Position numbers and translations under genes: made by a program. Source: Fibrobacter succinogenes (GTDB lineage: Bacteria; Fibrobacterota; Fibrobacteria; Fibrobacterales; Fibrobacteraceae). Taken from it: a DNA stretch of 62,152 bases. Position 1 is the stretch's first letter, and every line of letters starts with the position of its first letter. The notes under the pieces were generated by a model, which saw only the letters and a program-made list of their open reading frames with translations, made no database searches and was not told the DNA's origin. This document shows, one piece after another, positions 14,817-23,609 of this stretch. Location: NCBI GenBank assembly GCA_902794535.1, contig CADBHQ010000018.1:1-62152 (forward strand), written 5' to 3'.

Positions 14817-15962
14817 TTAGGGCTGCAGGTGAGCCTTTAGCTTTTCGATAATTTCAGTAACATCTGTGAAGGCGCAAACAGGCAGGCTGATGGTCTTCCT
14901 GGAGACCTTAACCGAATTCGGATCAGGGTGGTCCTCTTCAGTCCAAATGATGCCGCCTAAGGGTTCTTTGCGATATAGCCTAAAGCAAGGTTGGTTCCGC
15001 AGGGCGCTGGGGTAGTGAATGCAGTAGGGAATTTCGGCTGCTTTCAGTTTTTGAATAAAACCTTCGCGATTCTCGGCCAAAACCGTATACTGGGCGTAGG
15101 TGCACTTGCATCCGGTTTCGATTTTTTGCGGAACAATCTTTTCGCCGGCGGCTGCGGTGCGGTTGTATTCGGCGAAAAAGGCGTCGTACATGGCCGCATT
15201 TTGGCGCCTGACCACAAGTTCTTCGTCGAGGTGCCTGAGCTTGACTCTGAGAACTGCCGCCTGCAGTGCGTCGAGTCGGCTGTTCATGCCGGCAATTTCG
15301 TGTTGGTAACGCCCGGCACTCCCATGGTTTGCAATCATGCGGATCTTTTGGGCGTAGTCTTCGTTGGCGGTAAAGAGTGCTCCGCCATCTCCGTAGCAGC
15401 CGAGGGGTTTGCTCGGGTAAAAACTGGTAATGGCAATGTCTCCGAAAGTGCATGCCATCTGGTTTGTCCTGGCCCCGAATGCCTGGGCGCTGTCCTCAAT
15501 AATCCAGAGCTTGTGTTCCGTTGCGATTTCGCGTAATTCCTTAAAAGGGGCGCATTGGCCGAACAGGTTTACTGCAATAATGCCCTTGGTGCGCGGTCCA
15601 ATCAGTTCTTTGACGCTTTTTGGGTCGATTTGCAGGGTTTCTCGGTCAATATCGGCAAATTGGGGAATGCCACCGAGAAGGGCAACGCATTCTGCGGGGG
15701 CGATAAAGGTAAAATCGGGGACAATCACCTCGTCACCAGGGTGTAAATCCATGGTCATCAGGGCGATCGTGAGGGCATCTGTGCCGCTCGCGCAGGTAAT
15801 CGTGTGGGTGTTTCCGCCCAAATACTCCGAAAGTTCCTTTTCGAGAGCCTGTACCTGGGGGCCTCCTATGTAACAACCGCTGTCCAATACCTCTCGTTCG
15901 GCTTTTTCCAGTTCAAAACGGTATTTTTCGCGTTGTGCAGTTAAATTTACAAAGGAAATCAT
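14817..15962 (-). CDS. DegT/DnrJ/EryC1/StrS-family sugar aminotransferase
   Basis: 381 aa. Motifs: ITCASGTDALTIALMTMDL, PGDEVIVPDFTFIAPAECVA, EDSAQAFGA, and the PLP lysine in SFYPSKPLGCYGDGGALFT. Enzymes of this family aminate nucleotide-linked keto sugars for cell-surface polysaccharide. No other sugar-nucleotide gene is adjacent, so the pathway is open. The ATG is preceded by TATCTTTG with a 5-nt gap and no Shine-Dalgarno sequence. It is convergent with the class I/II aminotransferase gene, 6 bp apart. Typical family length. Confidence 0.88.
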   Translation of the reverse strand: MISFVNLTAQREKYRFELEKAEREVLDSGCYIGGPQVQALEKELSEYLGGNTHTITCASGTDALTIALMTMDLHPGDEVIVPDFTFIAPAECVALLGGIPQFADIDRETLQIDPKSVKELIGPRTKGIIAVNLFGQCAPFKELREIATEHKLWIIEDSAQAFGARTNQMACTFGDIAITSFYPSKPLGCYGDGGALFTANEDYAQKIRMIANHGSAGRYQHEIAGMNSRLDALQAAVLRVKLRHLDEELVVRRQNAAMYDAFFAEYNRTAAAGEKIVPQKIETGCKCTYAQYTVLAENREGFIQKLKAAEIPYCIHYPSALRNQPCFRLYRKEPLGGIIWTEEDHPDPNSVKVSRKTISLPVCAFTDVTEIIEKLKAHLQP

Positions 15963-15967
15963 GCGCC

Positions 15968-15975
15968 CAAAGATA
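15968..15975 (-). promoter_or_regulatory. TATCTTTG promoter box of the DegT-family gene
   Basis: Exact TAnnTTTG match on the minus strand, ending 5 nt before the ATG at 15962. Predicts a leaderless or near-leaderless mRNA. Confidence 0.5.
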
Positions 15976-16015
15976 TAAATTTTTGCCCACCCCTTGAAAA
16001 ATTTCCAATATTTAC

Positions 16016-16023
16016 TAACTTTG
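16016..16023 (+). promoter_or_regulatory. TAACTTTG promoter box of rpsT
   Basis: Exact TAnnTTTG. CTTG ends at 15996, 19 nt upstream, fitting the Bacteroidetes TTTG-N19-21-TAnnTTTG layout. The best complete promoter seen in the window. Confidence 0.6.
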
Positions 16024-16064
16024 AACCAACATTTTTAAGTAGGTTTTCACCCGGAGATAATAAG

Positions 16065-16325
16065 GTGCCTCAACACAAATCTTGCAAAAAGCGTCTGCTT
16101 CAGGCCGAAAAGGCCAATGCCATGAACCGTTCTACCCGTTCCGCTATCCGCACCGCCCTCAAGGCTGTTCGTAGCGCAACTTCTAAGGAAGAAGCCCTCA
16201 AGGCCATGCCGGCTCTGTTCAGCATGCTCGATAAGGCTGCTGCCAAGGGTCGTGCCGGTTTCTGCGCTAACCGCGTCGCTAACTACAAGGCCAAGGCCGC
16301 TAAGGTCGTTAACGGTCTCGCCTAA
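16065..16325 (+). CDS. rpsT: 30S ribosomal protein S20
   Basis: 86 aa. MPQHKSCKKRLLQAEKANAM and NRSTRSAIRTALKAVRS, and a basic Ala/Lys-rich C-terminus, match bacterial S20, an early-assembling protein of the 30S body. It starts at GTG 16065 with GGAG 9 nt upstream; GTG or other weak starts on rpsT are common. Codon use is that of a highly expressed gene (CGT/CGC, AAG). It is monocistronic here between a divergent DegT-family gene and a hairpin. Confidence 0.95.
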   Translation: MPQHKSCKKRLLQAEKANAMNRSTRSAIRTALKAVRSATSKEEALKAMPALFSMLDKAAAKGRAGFCANRVANYKAKAAKVVNGLA

Positions 16326-16360
16326 TTAATCGCTAAGTCGATTTAGTGCGAATTTGAATA

Positions 16361-16385
16361 AGCCGATACACAGTGTGTGTCGGCT
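16361..16385 (+). terminator. Hairpin after rpsT
   Basis: AGCCGATACACA, G, TGTGTCGGCT forms a 10-bp stem with one bulge. The following GTTCGTG lacks a T-run, so termination is plausible but weak. A GTG at 16377 lies inside the hairpin and is rejected as the mscS start. Confidence 0.45.
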
Positions 16386-16406
16386 GTTCGTGTATATTCA
16401 ATTTTC

Positions 16407-16414
16407 TATATTGC
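16407..16414 (+). promoter_or_regulatory. TATATTGC promoter-like box of mscS
   Basis: 6 of 8 to TAnnTTTG. It ends exactly 4 nt before ATG 16419, the same spacing as at 30747, 40396, 43922 and 52174. Confidence 0.4.
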
Positions 16415-16418
16415 CCCT

Positions 16419-17255
16419 ATGATGGATTCGATTAGGCTTTTTCTTGAAACTCGTTTTGGCGGAATCCTGGATCATTCTGTGATTCAACGCCTGTTTGTTG
16501 CGATGCTGCTTTTGGTGGCGGCACGCCTTCTTTTGATTTTCTTGAAGCATGTCATTAGCCATGCCGAAAACCGGGGGCTTGATTCTTCGGCCAAACCGCT
16601 GGTCTATTCGCTATTCTCGTACTGCATTTATATTGTTACTTTGTTGTTAGTGCTGCATGTGCTGGGAGTGAATACCGCAGGCATTGTGGCTCTAGTTGGT
16701 GCGGCGAGCTTGGCCGTGGGCCTTGCCTTGAAAGATGCCTTGGCAAACATTGCCTCGGGCTTGTTGTTGCTGTTCCTTCGCCCCTTTAAGGCGGGCGACT
16801 ACATTGAATGTGGCAATATCAAGGGCAACATTATTGGAATCGGACTTTTCAATACCACTCTCCGCACTATAGACGGTCTGTACGTTTCTGCGCCGAATAC
16901 CTCGTTGTGGGGCCAACCGATTGTGAACTTTAGCAAGAATCCGCTCCGCAGGCTCGAAATTACGGTCGGAATTGACTACGGCGATTCTCCGGAAAAGGCT
17001 CTTGATATCATGCGCGATGTGGTGGCTACTGAACCGCTCTTTATGCGTAAGCCTGAACCCCAGTTCTTTGTTTCGGGCCTCGAAGATAGTGCTGTGAACG
17101 TGACCTTTAGAGCTTGGACTCGCACTCAGGACTATTTTAATTTGCGTTGGAAATATACTGCCGAAATCAAAAAGCGCTTTGATGAAGAAAAAATTACAAT
17201 TCCTTTCCCGCAGCGCGTTGTCCATTTCGTGGATTGCCCCCAAGGTCCGGTTTAA
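16419..17255 (+). CDS. Small-conductance mechanosensitive channel (MscS family)
   Basis: 278 aa from ATG 16419 (a second ATG follows directly). Three membrane helices include the glycine/alanine-rich pore helix GAASLAVGLALKDALANIAS (about 100-120), then the beta domain with FKAGDYIECGNIKGNIIGIG and NTSLWGQPIVNFSKNPLRRL, and the C-terminal alpha/beta domain. MscS channels open under membrane tension and release solutes at osmotic downshock. Normal length for a minimal MscS. No Shine-Dalgarno sequence; a TATATTGC box ends 4 nt before the start. Confidence 0.92.
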   Translation: MMDSIRLFLETRFGGILDHSVIQRLFVAMLLLVAARLLLIFLKHVISHAENRGLDSSAKPLVYSLFSYCIYIVTLLLVLHVLGVNTAGIVALVGAASLAVGLALKDALANIASGLLLLFLRPFKAGDYIECGNIKGNIIGIGLFNTTLRTIDGLYVSAPNTSLWGQPIVNFSKNPLRRLEITVGIDYGDSPEKALDIMRDVVATEPLFMRKPEPQFFVSGLEDSAVNVTFRAWTRTQDYFNLRWKYTAEIKKRFDEEKITIPFPQRVVHFVDCPQGPV

Positions 17256-17318
17256 CCGGTATTCTCGGTTAGAATGCTAAAAAAGCATAATTTATGGTCT
17301 ACGAAATTATTTTTTTAT

Positions 17319-17326
17319 TAGATTTG
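17319..17326 (+). promoter_or_regulatory. TAGATTTG promoter box of the mglA operon
   Basis: Exact TAnnTTTG, 24 nt before the mglA ATG. The leader contains AAGGATG as a Shine-Dalgarno sequence. Confidence 0.5.
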
Positions 17327-17350
17327 AGGTAGATATATCAAGGATGTGTA

Positions 17351-18322
17351 ATGTCTTCGATAAATTTTGCTACACGAGAAATTAGTTGTAAAGTCGTTTA
17401 CTACGGACCGGGCCTTAGCGGAAAGACCACCAATTTGCAGGTGATCCACCAGAAGATGCCTCAGGACAAGCGCACCGATATGGTGTCCCTTGCAACTGAA
17501 GGTGACCGTACGCTCTTTTTTGACTTTTTGCCGCTGAACTTGGGGGATATCAAGGGGTTCAAAACTAGATTCCAGCTTTATACGGTTCCCGGTCAGGTCT
17601 ATTATAACAGTACCCGTAAGCTTGTGCTTCGTGGTGTAGATGGCATTGTTTTTGTGGCGGACTCTCAGAGATCCCGTCAGGCTGAAAACCTGGAAAGTTT
17701 GCAGAACTTGCGCCAGAACTTGCAAGACTATGGCATGGATCTGGACGATATGCCTTTTGTGCTCCAGTATAACAAGCGCGATATGGACAACGTGTTCACG
17801 CTTGATGAACTGAATGCGGAACTCAACCCGCGCAATGTGCCTTTCTTCCCGGCAACCGCTCATAATGGTAAGGGTGTGGTTACGACCCTTAAGACGATTG
17901 CCATGCTCGTGATTGAAAAGTTTAACGTCAAGCAGGGATTCCTCCGTCAGGCGGCAGCCAATGTCGGTAATACCGGCGTTCACGATGTGTCGCTCACTAA
18001 AGAAGGTGTTTCTGTTAAGGCTGCCCAGCCTGCAGCTCCGGCTCAGCCCGCCGCTGCCGCTGCTCCTGCAGCACCTGCCCAGCCGGCATCTCCGTTCCGC
18101 ATGCCTTCGTTTGCGGCAAAACCGCCTTCAGCGGCACCTGCCCAACCTTCGACTGCCGGCGCCGGTCTGTTCCAGAAAGGGGCAACATCCTCGCCGTTTG
18201 GTCGTCCGCGTGCAGCAACCACTGTACCCCGTATGCCGACTTTCGGTCGCGATGTAGCGAAGCCCGCTGCCGATAACGATGACGAAATTGAATTGCGTCC
18301 GTACGTACCTAAGAAGAAGTAA
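17351..18322 (+). CDS. mglA: MglA-type Ras-like GTPase with Ala/Pro-rich tail
   Basis: 323 aa. The GTPase core (1-195) has the P-loop GPGLSGKTTNL, the MglA switch region TVPGQVYYNSTRKLVLRGVD, VFVADSQ, and the guanine-specificity motif NKRD. In Myxococcus and relatives MglA sets cell polarity and drives motility machines, with a roadblock protein as its GAP; such a gene is next (18340). Residues about 220-310 are a low-complexity Ala/Pro/Gln tract not present in the short canonical MglA (about 195 aa), ending in an acidic and basic stub (DNDDEIELRPYVPKKK). The tail may be a flexible tether; its role is unknown. The start is set by AAGGATG and TAGATTTG upstream. Confidence 0.88.
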   Translation: MSSINFATREISCKVVYYGPGLSGKTTNLQVIHQKMPQDKRTDMVSLATEGDRTLFFDFLPLNLGDIKGFKTRFQLYTVPGQVYYNSTRKLVLRGVDGIVFVADSQRSRQAENLESLQNLRQNLQDYGMDLDDMPFVLQYNKRDMDNVFTLDELNAELNPRNVPFFPATAHNGKGVVTTLKTIAMLVIEKFNVKQGFLRQAAANVGNTGVHDVSLTKEGVSVKAAQPAAPAQPAAAAAPAAPAQPASPFRMPSFAAKPPSAAPAQPSTAGAGLFQKGATSSPFGRPRAATTVPRMPTFGRDVAKPAADNDDEIELRPYVPKKK

Positions 18323-18339
18323 TTTAACGAAGGTGCATA

Positions 18340-18759
18340 ATGAGCGATTTTACCATTTATTCTGATGATGCCGCCAAAGTCCAGCGTTTAATGACAGCCT
18401 ACCAGGCGAGTGTCAAGGCCGAATATATTGTTCTTTGCCATCGTGACGGATCGATTATTGCAGAAGTTGGCTCTTTGGGTATAGACGCAACTCCGCTTGC
18501 CGTGCTTAGCACCGCATCGTTCGATTCTGCTCGCCAGGTGGGTATGATGCTAGGTGGAGAAAACTTCCAGGCGGTGTCTTTTTCGGGTGAAAACCGTTCC
18601 ATCTACATTGCTCCTGTAGACCAGGCGCTCTTGTTGGTGCAGATTTTCCCCGGCTCCAAACTTCCGAACCGTATCGAAGACTTTAACCGCCTGTTGGTCG
18701 AAAAACTGGTCGACGCTGTTCCTGCCTTTACGCAGAATACTAGCCGCCTGGTTCGTTAA
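18340..18759 (+). CDS. Roadblock/LC7-domain protein (MglB-like)
   Basis: 139 aa, one roadblock/LC7 fold: an N-terminal helix, then EYIVLCHRDGSIIAEVGSLG, STASFDSARQVGMML, and SIYIAPVDQALLLVQIFPGS. Immediately downstream of an MglA-type GTPase (17 nt), so it is most likely its GTPase-activating or scaffolding partner by analogy with MglB (family knowledge). AAGG precedes the ATG. No membrane segment. The family has many paralogues and the precise MglB activity cannot be proved from sequence. Confidence 0.82.
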   Translation: MSDFTIYSDDAAKVQRLMTAYQASVKAEYIVLCHRDGSIIAEVGSLGIDATPLAVLSTASFDSARQVGMMLGGENFQAVSFSGENRSIYIAPVDQALLLVQIFPGSKLPNRIEDFNRLLVEKLVDAVPAFTQNTSRLVR

Positions 18760-18781
18760 ACTTTTGATTTAGGACTGCCTT

Positions 18782-19243
18782 GTGACAAAACTTCCTCCGC
18801 TTCGCAATTTGCGGAAAACGACGATTGTCGTGATGGTGGTCTTTCTTGGTTTTTTGATTCACCGAATTGTGGTTGCCTTGCATGGCGCCGAAACCATTTG
18901 GAATTCTGCCGATACAGAACTTTCCATGGCGCAAAGCGTTGTCTGCAGCCATATTGTGAACGGGTCTCCGTTCGGTGTCGATAGCGTGTTCGAAGAGGGC
19001 ATGCGTCTCTATTATTACTCCACGGTATCGTCGGCCTTGCAGCTGGGTGACGACACCTTGAAACACATCTGGTTTAATGGCGCCGACACGGTGCAAAAGC
19101 TTGCTTGCGATATGACGCAAGATGTTTGCCTCACGACGATTGTGCCGAATCTCTTGAAACCGGGTGAGTGGAGTGTGGACTTGGTGGCAGGGCGCAAACT
19201 GCTTTCGACCCGCCAGTTTATCGTAGAACCTAGCGAAAGGTGA
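18782..19243 (+). CDS. Membrane-anchored DUF2914-like periplasmic protein
   Basis: 153 aa from GTG 18782 (AGGA 8 nt upstream). One membrane anchor at about 15-35 (IVVMVVFLGFLIHRIVV). The rest resembles DUF2914: it begins at MAQSVVCSHIVNGSP, then LYYYSTVSSALQLGDDTLKH, IWFNG, and ends PGEWSVDLVAGRKLLSTRQF. Function of the domain is not established. Its place between the mglA/roadblock pair and two outer-membrane genes, in one operon, suggests a periplasmic link between them (inference). Confidence 0.6.
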   Translation: MTKLPPLRNLRKTTIVVMVVFLGFLIHRIVVALHGAETIWNSADTELSMAQSVVCSHIVNGSPFGVDSVFEEGMRLYYYSTVSSALQLGDDTLKHIWFNGADTVQKLACDMTQDVCLTTIVPNLLKPGEWSVDLVAGRKLLSTRQFIVEPSER

Positions 19244-19248
19244 GTTCC

Positions 19249-22137
19249 ATGTCCCGGCAGTTCTGGTTGGGACTTCTTTTGCTTTCTGTACTCGCATGGG
19301 GTATGGATACGGATTCTTTGCCGGTATGGGATCCGGCAATGCTTGTGCGTGGAAATTCCTTTGTTCAAAATGTGGATACATCGACCCGCAAAGATTCTTT
19401 GGAAACCCATGGCTACAAAACGGTGCAAATTACCGTGGGCGATGGCGGTACCCAGGTGGATCAAGAACTCCGCTTGTCGATTACAGGAAAAATTACCGAC
19501 AGCGTGTATATTGATGCCTTGCTGAGTGATGTGGGGCGCCGTGCGGGCGATCAGACCACGGCAACGTTGCGCGAGGTGGACCAGATTTATTTCCGCGTTG
19601 AATCGCCGCATTATTTTTTGCACTTGGGCGATTTGACTTGGGTGGATTCGACCATGGGATTCACCGGAATGTCGCGTGCGTCTTTGGGCGCTATGGCCGG
19701 TGTGCGCGGTGATTTTGGTGGCGGCTATGCGCAGGTCCGTGGCGTGATTGGTACCGATGAGGTGCAACATTATGCACGAACGTTTAATGGCGTGAGTGGT
19801 CAGCAGTTGGGCTATTCGCTGGATGGTTACGGCAGTTTTATTGCCGTGGTGCCGCAGTCCGAAACCGTGTGGCTGAATGGGGCTAAGCTTACTCGCGGTA
19901 AAGATTACTTGGTGAATTACGCGGGCGGCATGCTCGATTTTAAGGGCTCGGTATTGCCGAGTTTCGATGATGAAATTCGCGTTGAATACGACGCCTACGA
20001 AAACGATAACATTTACATGCTTAAGGGGGCTGCGGCAAGCTATAGGCATCCGAACTTGTATTTGGATGTTTCTGGATTTAGGCTTGAAAATGATGTGGAC
20101 CGCCTAAAGCGTAGCGTTTGGACAGATGACGATTACGCCATGCTCAAGGCTGACCGCGGTGGCGATTTTGTGCGCGACGATACGCTGCCGCCCTTAAACA
20201 GGCCTGACAGAACGGAACGCATGAACGCTCGCATTCGTGTGCAACAGAATCAACAGTTCTATGCCGACTTTGAAATGGCTATGAACCGCACCGATACAAA
20301 TATTGTTTCTAGCCATGTTGGCGGTAATGAGGGCAAGGCTTTCCGCTGGTTTGTGACAACCGATTCTACCCGCAACCTTGTGCATTTTCCGGTGGCGATG
20401 TCGGTGTACGGCAACCGCGTGCAGCAAGGGTTTGATATTCTGAAAAATCCTGGGAGCGATTTGGACTGGAATCTTTTCGGCTTGCGCGATAGTTGGGATT
20501 TGGCGTATAGCGATTCGGCTTTCTTGAATGATGACTTGTTGCACGATGAATTCACGATGCGTGCGCGGTTTGCAAAAGAATGGTTTGGGTCTGCGCAATG
20601 GGGCTACCGTCGCAATGCCGACGAAGACTGGAATTCTTCGCGAGTGCAGTTGGGCGTGCAGCACCGCAATCGAAATACCTTGGGCGAACTCGCATTGATT
20701 CGCGTGGCAAGCCTGCAAGAGCGTGAAATGGAACGATACCAGGGAACGCTGAATGCGGAATTCTTGCGCGGGACTGTGCGACCGTATGGTTCGGGCGATT
20801 TGCGCTATACGAAAATCAATTTGCATGGAATTGAAGATGACGTGATTTACGGAAAGTCTTCAAGCGGTTTAGGGATTTACTTTGACCGCGGCGAGATACG
20901 TGAAAGCGTAGGCGGGCGAATGGCCAAGCGTCGTGGCGATACATACGGCGATGAATGGGCTGATTCCTTGTGGGCGGCCACCTGGGTGCAAGAGGCAAAT
21001 TACAACAGTCGCTACTTTACGCTGTCGCACTTGCTGCAATACGAACGCATGCGTACGGATTCTTCGGAAAGCGAAAACAGTTGGCTTGCCAATTTGAATT
21101 CTCGCTTTGGCGGTGAAGATCTTGGCTGGCAGGGCAATGTGTCTTATAAATTGGGCCTGACCGAAGAACAGATTTATACCGCGGTTTACAAGGCGGTGGC
21201 GCCGGGTACAGGCGATGTACGTTACGATAGCTTGACGGCAAGCTATATCGAGGGAGTAGATAACGGTGACTTTGTGTACGAAGGCATGGGCCGTAATGAT
21301 TCCGTGGGCGCAGTTCTTTCGTCAGACGCTGCATTCAATATTGAGTTTCGCTTTAATCCTGGGCTTGTCTTTGGCGTGCGCGAAGGTTTCTTGCGCGATG
21401 TCACTTTTGGCGGTTCGTACGAGGGCGAAGGAAGCGATACGACGGGCAAAAAAATATACTTTCCGCCGATTACGACTTCGCAACTGCACCGCATGACATC
21501 GGGCCGTATGGCGGTGGAAGGCCTTGTCGATTGGCAACACCCTTCGGGCGTGTCGCTTACGTATAAGCCGGGCGCCTCATTCGATAAAAAGCTTTCTTCG
21601 ATTTCTTATTACGAAACCTCTTACTCGCATGAGTTCGAAGCAGGCTACCGCATTAATCTTGACCACTTTGTGGGTGGCAAGTTCCTGATGCAAGAAAATG
21701 AACTCTCTGCCATGCAGGAATGGAATTGGAATATTTACGAAGGAACACTGCGTTACCGCTTTGACTTTTTGCAGGGATTCTTTGTGCAACCGCTCGGGCG
21801 TTACCGCAAGGGCGAAGGCTCCGACGGCTCGGGCTACGAAAGCGGTGATTTTGAAGCCAATCTTTGGGAAGGCGCTTTGCGTATTGGTTACAATCGCCAG
21901 AAAAAGGTGAATTCGTATGCGAACTTCTCGGTGGTGCAAGTCGAAAGCGATGGAGACATCATCCCGTACCAAGTGATGGATGGCTACAGCGATGGCCGTA
22001 CGTATCGTTTTGAATTTTCGCTCTCGGTTGATTTGAATGACTTTTTGTCGATGGGTTGCAGTTACATTTTGCGGTTTGGCGACGCCGAAGAGAATATCTT
22101 CCAGAAGCTTAGCACCGAAGCGAGGGCGTACTTCTGA
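19249..22137 (+). CDS. Large outer-membrane beta-barrel-like protein in the mglA operon
   Basis: 962 aa from ATG 19249 (AGGTGAG upstream; GTG 19240 rejected). A signal peptide (MSRQFWLGLLLLSVLAWG) is followed by long alternating aromatic and polar beta strands to the C-terminus, which ends in an aromatic residue (ARAYF) as outer-membrane barrels do. Near residues 215-245 it carries LNGAKLTRGKDYLVNYAGGM, similar in style to repeated segments of the gliding and T9SS translocon protein SprA, though far shorter than SprA. No catalytic motif was seen. The stop overlaps the next ATG (TGATG), so the two are coupled. Probably an outer-membrane partner of an MglA-controlled envelope machine (inference). 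Confidence 0.6.
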   Translation: MSRQFWLGLLLLSVLAWGMDTDSLPVWDPAMLVRGNSFVQNVDTSTRKDSLETHGYKTVQITVGDGGTQVDQELRLSITGKITDSVYIDALLSDVGRRAGDQTTATLREVDQIYFRVESPHYFLHLGDLTWVDSTMGFTGMSRASLGAMAGVRGDFGGGYAQVRGVIGTDEVQHYARTFNGVSGQQLGYSLDGYGSFIAVVPQSETVWLNGAKLTRGKDYLVNYAGGMLDFKGSVLPSFDDEIRVEYDAYENDNIYMLKGAAASYRHPNLYLDVSGFRLENDVDRLKRSVWTDDDYAMLKADRGGDFVRDDTLPPLNRPDRTERMNARIRVQQNQQFYADFEMAMNRTDTNIVSSHVGGNEGKAFRWFVTTDSTRNLVHFPVAMSVYGNRVQQGFDILKNPGSDLDWNLFGLRDSWDLAYSDSAFLNDDLLHDEFTMRARFAKEWFGSAQWGYRRNADEDWNSSRVQLGVQHRNRNTLGELALIRVASLQEREMERYQGTLNAEFLRGTVRPYGSGDLRYTKINLHGIEDDVIYGKSSSGLGIYFDRGEIRESVGGRMAKRRGDTYGDEWADSLWAATWVQEANYNSRYFTLSHLLQYERMRTDSSESENSWLANLNSRFGGEDLGWQGNVSYKLGLTEEQIYTAVYKAVAPGTGDVRYDSLTASYIEGVDNGDFVYEGMGRNDSVGAVLSSDAAFNIEFRFNPGLVFGVREGFLRDVTFGGSYEGEGSDTTGKKIYFPPITTSQLHRMTSGRMAVEGLVDWQHPSGVSLTYKPGASFDKKLSSISYYETSYSHEFEAGYRINLDHFVGGKFLMQENELSAMQEWNWNIYEGTLRYRFDFLQGFFVQPLGRYRKGEGSDGSGYESGDFEANLWEGALRIGYNRQKKVNSYANFSVVQVESDGDIIPYQVMDGYSDGRTYRFEFSLSVDLNDFLSMGCSYILRFGDAEENIFQKLSTEARAYF

Positions 22138-23507
22138 TGTGTAATTTGCGATGTGTGATGTTCGTGTTGTTCGCTTGTGCGCATGTGTTTGCGGCGGATT
22201 GTCGTATTACGGCGGTGCAGTGGGTGGGCGAGCGCGAATCGTACGAAGAATCCCAGGTGCAGGCGCTGGTGGGTAAATCTTGCGAAAGTTGGCCGCTCAC
22301 GCGAGATCGCATCGTGAGCTATTATGAAAATCGAGGATTCCTGTCGGCAAAACTTATGGGCGATTTAGATTCGGCCGGAGTGCTGACAGTCAGTTTAGAC
22401 CGTGGCATTCCTTGGGTGTGGGCAGACCCCGAGAATTTGGATTCTTCGGGAAGCGATATCGAAGTATTCCGTCGACAAACGAGAATCGAGCCGGGCAAAT
22501 TTGTGTCGCCGCTTGAACTCGAACGTTCCGATATGAAAATGGCGAGCTTGGGCTATTACAACCGCACGGCTCCGGCGCAAATGTTCCGCGACCCGGTGCG
22601 CAACCGCATTATTCCGGTGTATCACATGCAGGCGGCCTCGGTGTCCGAGGCGTATGCGCTTCTGACTTATTCCAGCGAAACCGACGAGTGGGAAGGCAAC
22701 GTGAATGTGGCTCTCTATAACATTCGCGGAACCGCCCGCGACTTGACTCTAGAAGGCTATACGGGAGAGGATGCCCGCAGGCTAGAAGGTTCGTACAAGG
22801 AACCATGGATTTTCGGCACCGAATGGAATGTAATTGCTCGCGGCTACTTCGACGAAGATTCTTCGGAACGCGATGCTTATGGCGAAATCGGAATTTCGCG
22901 CGATATCGGCTTTGATTTTAGTATGGGCGTGTTCGTTGGCATCGGGAGCAATCGCAAGACATCTTCGCTTGAACTCTCTTACGTGTCGCTTGATCGATTT
23001 GTGCTGCCGCGCTCGGGCACGCGCTTCAACGGCTCGATTGTTTGGAATATGGCTCGTCCCGATTCCTTGGACAATTACCTGAAGGCCTCGGCCAAATTCT
23101 CGCGGTATATTCCTTTGTTCGGCAATTGGATTACGCGCTTTAGCGGGGCCGCCGGCGGAATCTTCCCGACGGATGCGGACTTGGACCGCTTCGACTATTT
23201 TGCGTTGGGCGGCATGGATAGCTTCAAGGGCATGGATGTGCGCTTTATGCGGACCCGCGCTTACGGGTATTCCGAATTCGCGCTCCTGTGGCAAGACGGT
23301 TACGACTTGAGCATTGAGGCTTTCTATCAGCCGGGGCTTTACCGCGCCTTCAGTCGCCCTGACCGTGGCTGGAAACGCGAGCATGATTACGGCGTCGCCT
23401 TTACGCAGTACCGCGGCAACTGGAGCGTGAACCTGTACTATGCCCTCCGCAACGGCGAGAATTACCTCGACGGCATCATCGGTTTTGGCCTCAAGACATT
23501 GTTCTAG
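22137..23507 (+). CDS. Omp85/BamA-superfamily outer-membrane protein
   Basis: 456 aa. Signal peptide (MCNLRCVMFVLFACAHVFAA), one or two POTRA-like segments (ITAVQWVGERESYEESQVQA, DRIVSYYENRGFLSAKLMGD), then a beta barrel with the D15-type closing region ALGGMDSFKGMDVRFMRTRA and the C-terminus GENYLDGIIGFGLKTLF. Omp85 proteins insert or export proteins at the outer membrane. Last gene of the mglA run, coupled by a 1-nt overlap; it may assemble the 962-aa protein encoded before it. A second protein of similar build lies at 49079. Shorter than BamA, so a dedicated paralogue. Confidence 0.8.
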   Translation: MCNLRCVMFVLFACAHVFAADCRITAVQWVGERESYEESQVQALVGKSCESWPLTRDRIVSYYENRGFLSAKLMGDLDSAGVLTVSLDRGIPWVWADPENLDSSGSDIEVFRRQTRIEPGKFVSPLELERSDMKMASLGYYNRTAPAQMFRDPVRNRIIPVYHMQAASVSEAYALLTYSSETDEWEGNVNVALYNIRGTARDLTLEGYTGEDARRLEGSYKEPWIFGTEWNVIARGYFDEDSSERDAYGEIGISRDIGFDFSMGVFVGIGSNRKTSSLELSYVSLDRFVLPRSGTRFNGSIVWNMARPDSLDNYLKASAKFSRYIPLFGNWITRFSGAAGGIFPTDADLDRFDYFALGGMDSFKGMDVRFMRTRAYGYSEFALLWQDGYDLSIEAFYQPGLYRAFSRPDRGWKREHDYGVAFTQYRGNWSVNLYYALRNGENYLDGIIGFGLKTLF

Positions 23508-23516
23508 CCCCTTCAA

Positions 23517-23547
23517 GTCATGCTGACGAAGGTCAGCATCGGCTTTT
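23517..23547 (+). terminator. Repeat-type terminator after the Omp85 gene
   Basis: GTCATGCTGAC, GAAG, GTCAGCATCGGCTTTT: an 8-bp stem (23520-23527 with 23532-23539). The outer sequence GTCATGC...GCATCGGCTTTT is shared with the hairpin at 40352-40378, while the inner stem differs. Confidence 0.65.
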
Positions 23548-23556
23548 CATTTATTA

Positions 23557-23587
23557 AAATGCCGTTAGGCATTTCTAATCCGTGTGG
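23557..23587 (+). repeat. Partial copy of the 66-bp hairpin module
   Basis: AAATGCC-GTTA-GGCATTT (23557-23574), CT, then the right arm AATCCGTGTGG (23577-23587). Hairpin 1 and the left arm are missing. Confidence 0.75.
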
Positions 23588-23609
23588 TTATAAAAGATTT
23601 TACTGTCTA

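Noticed and set aside
16377..16418. Upstream GTG start for mscS
   Set aside because: It lies in the post-rpsT hairpin and before the promoter-like box; ATG 16419 fits the family.
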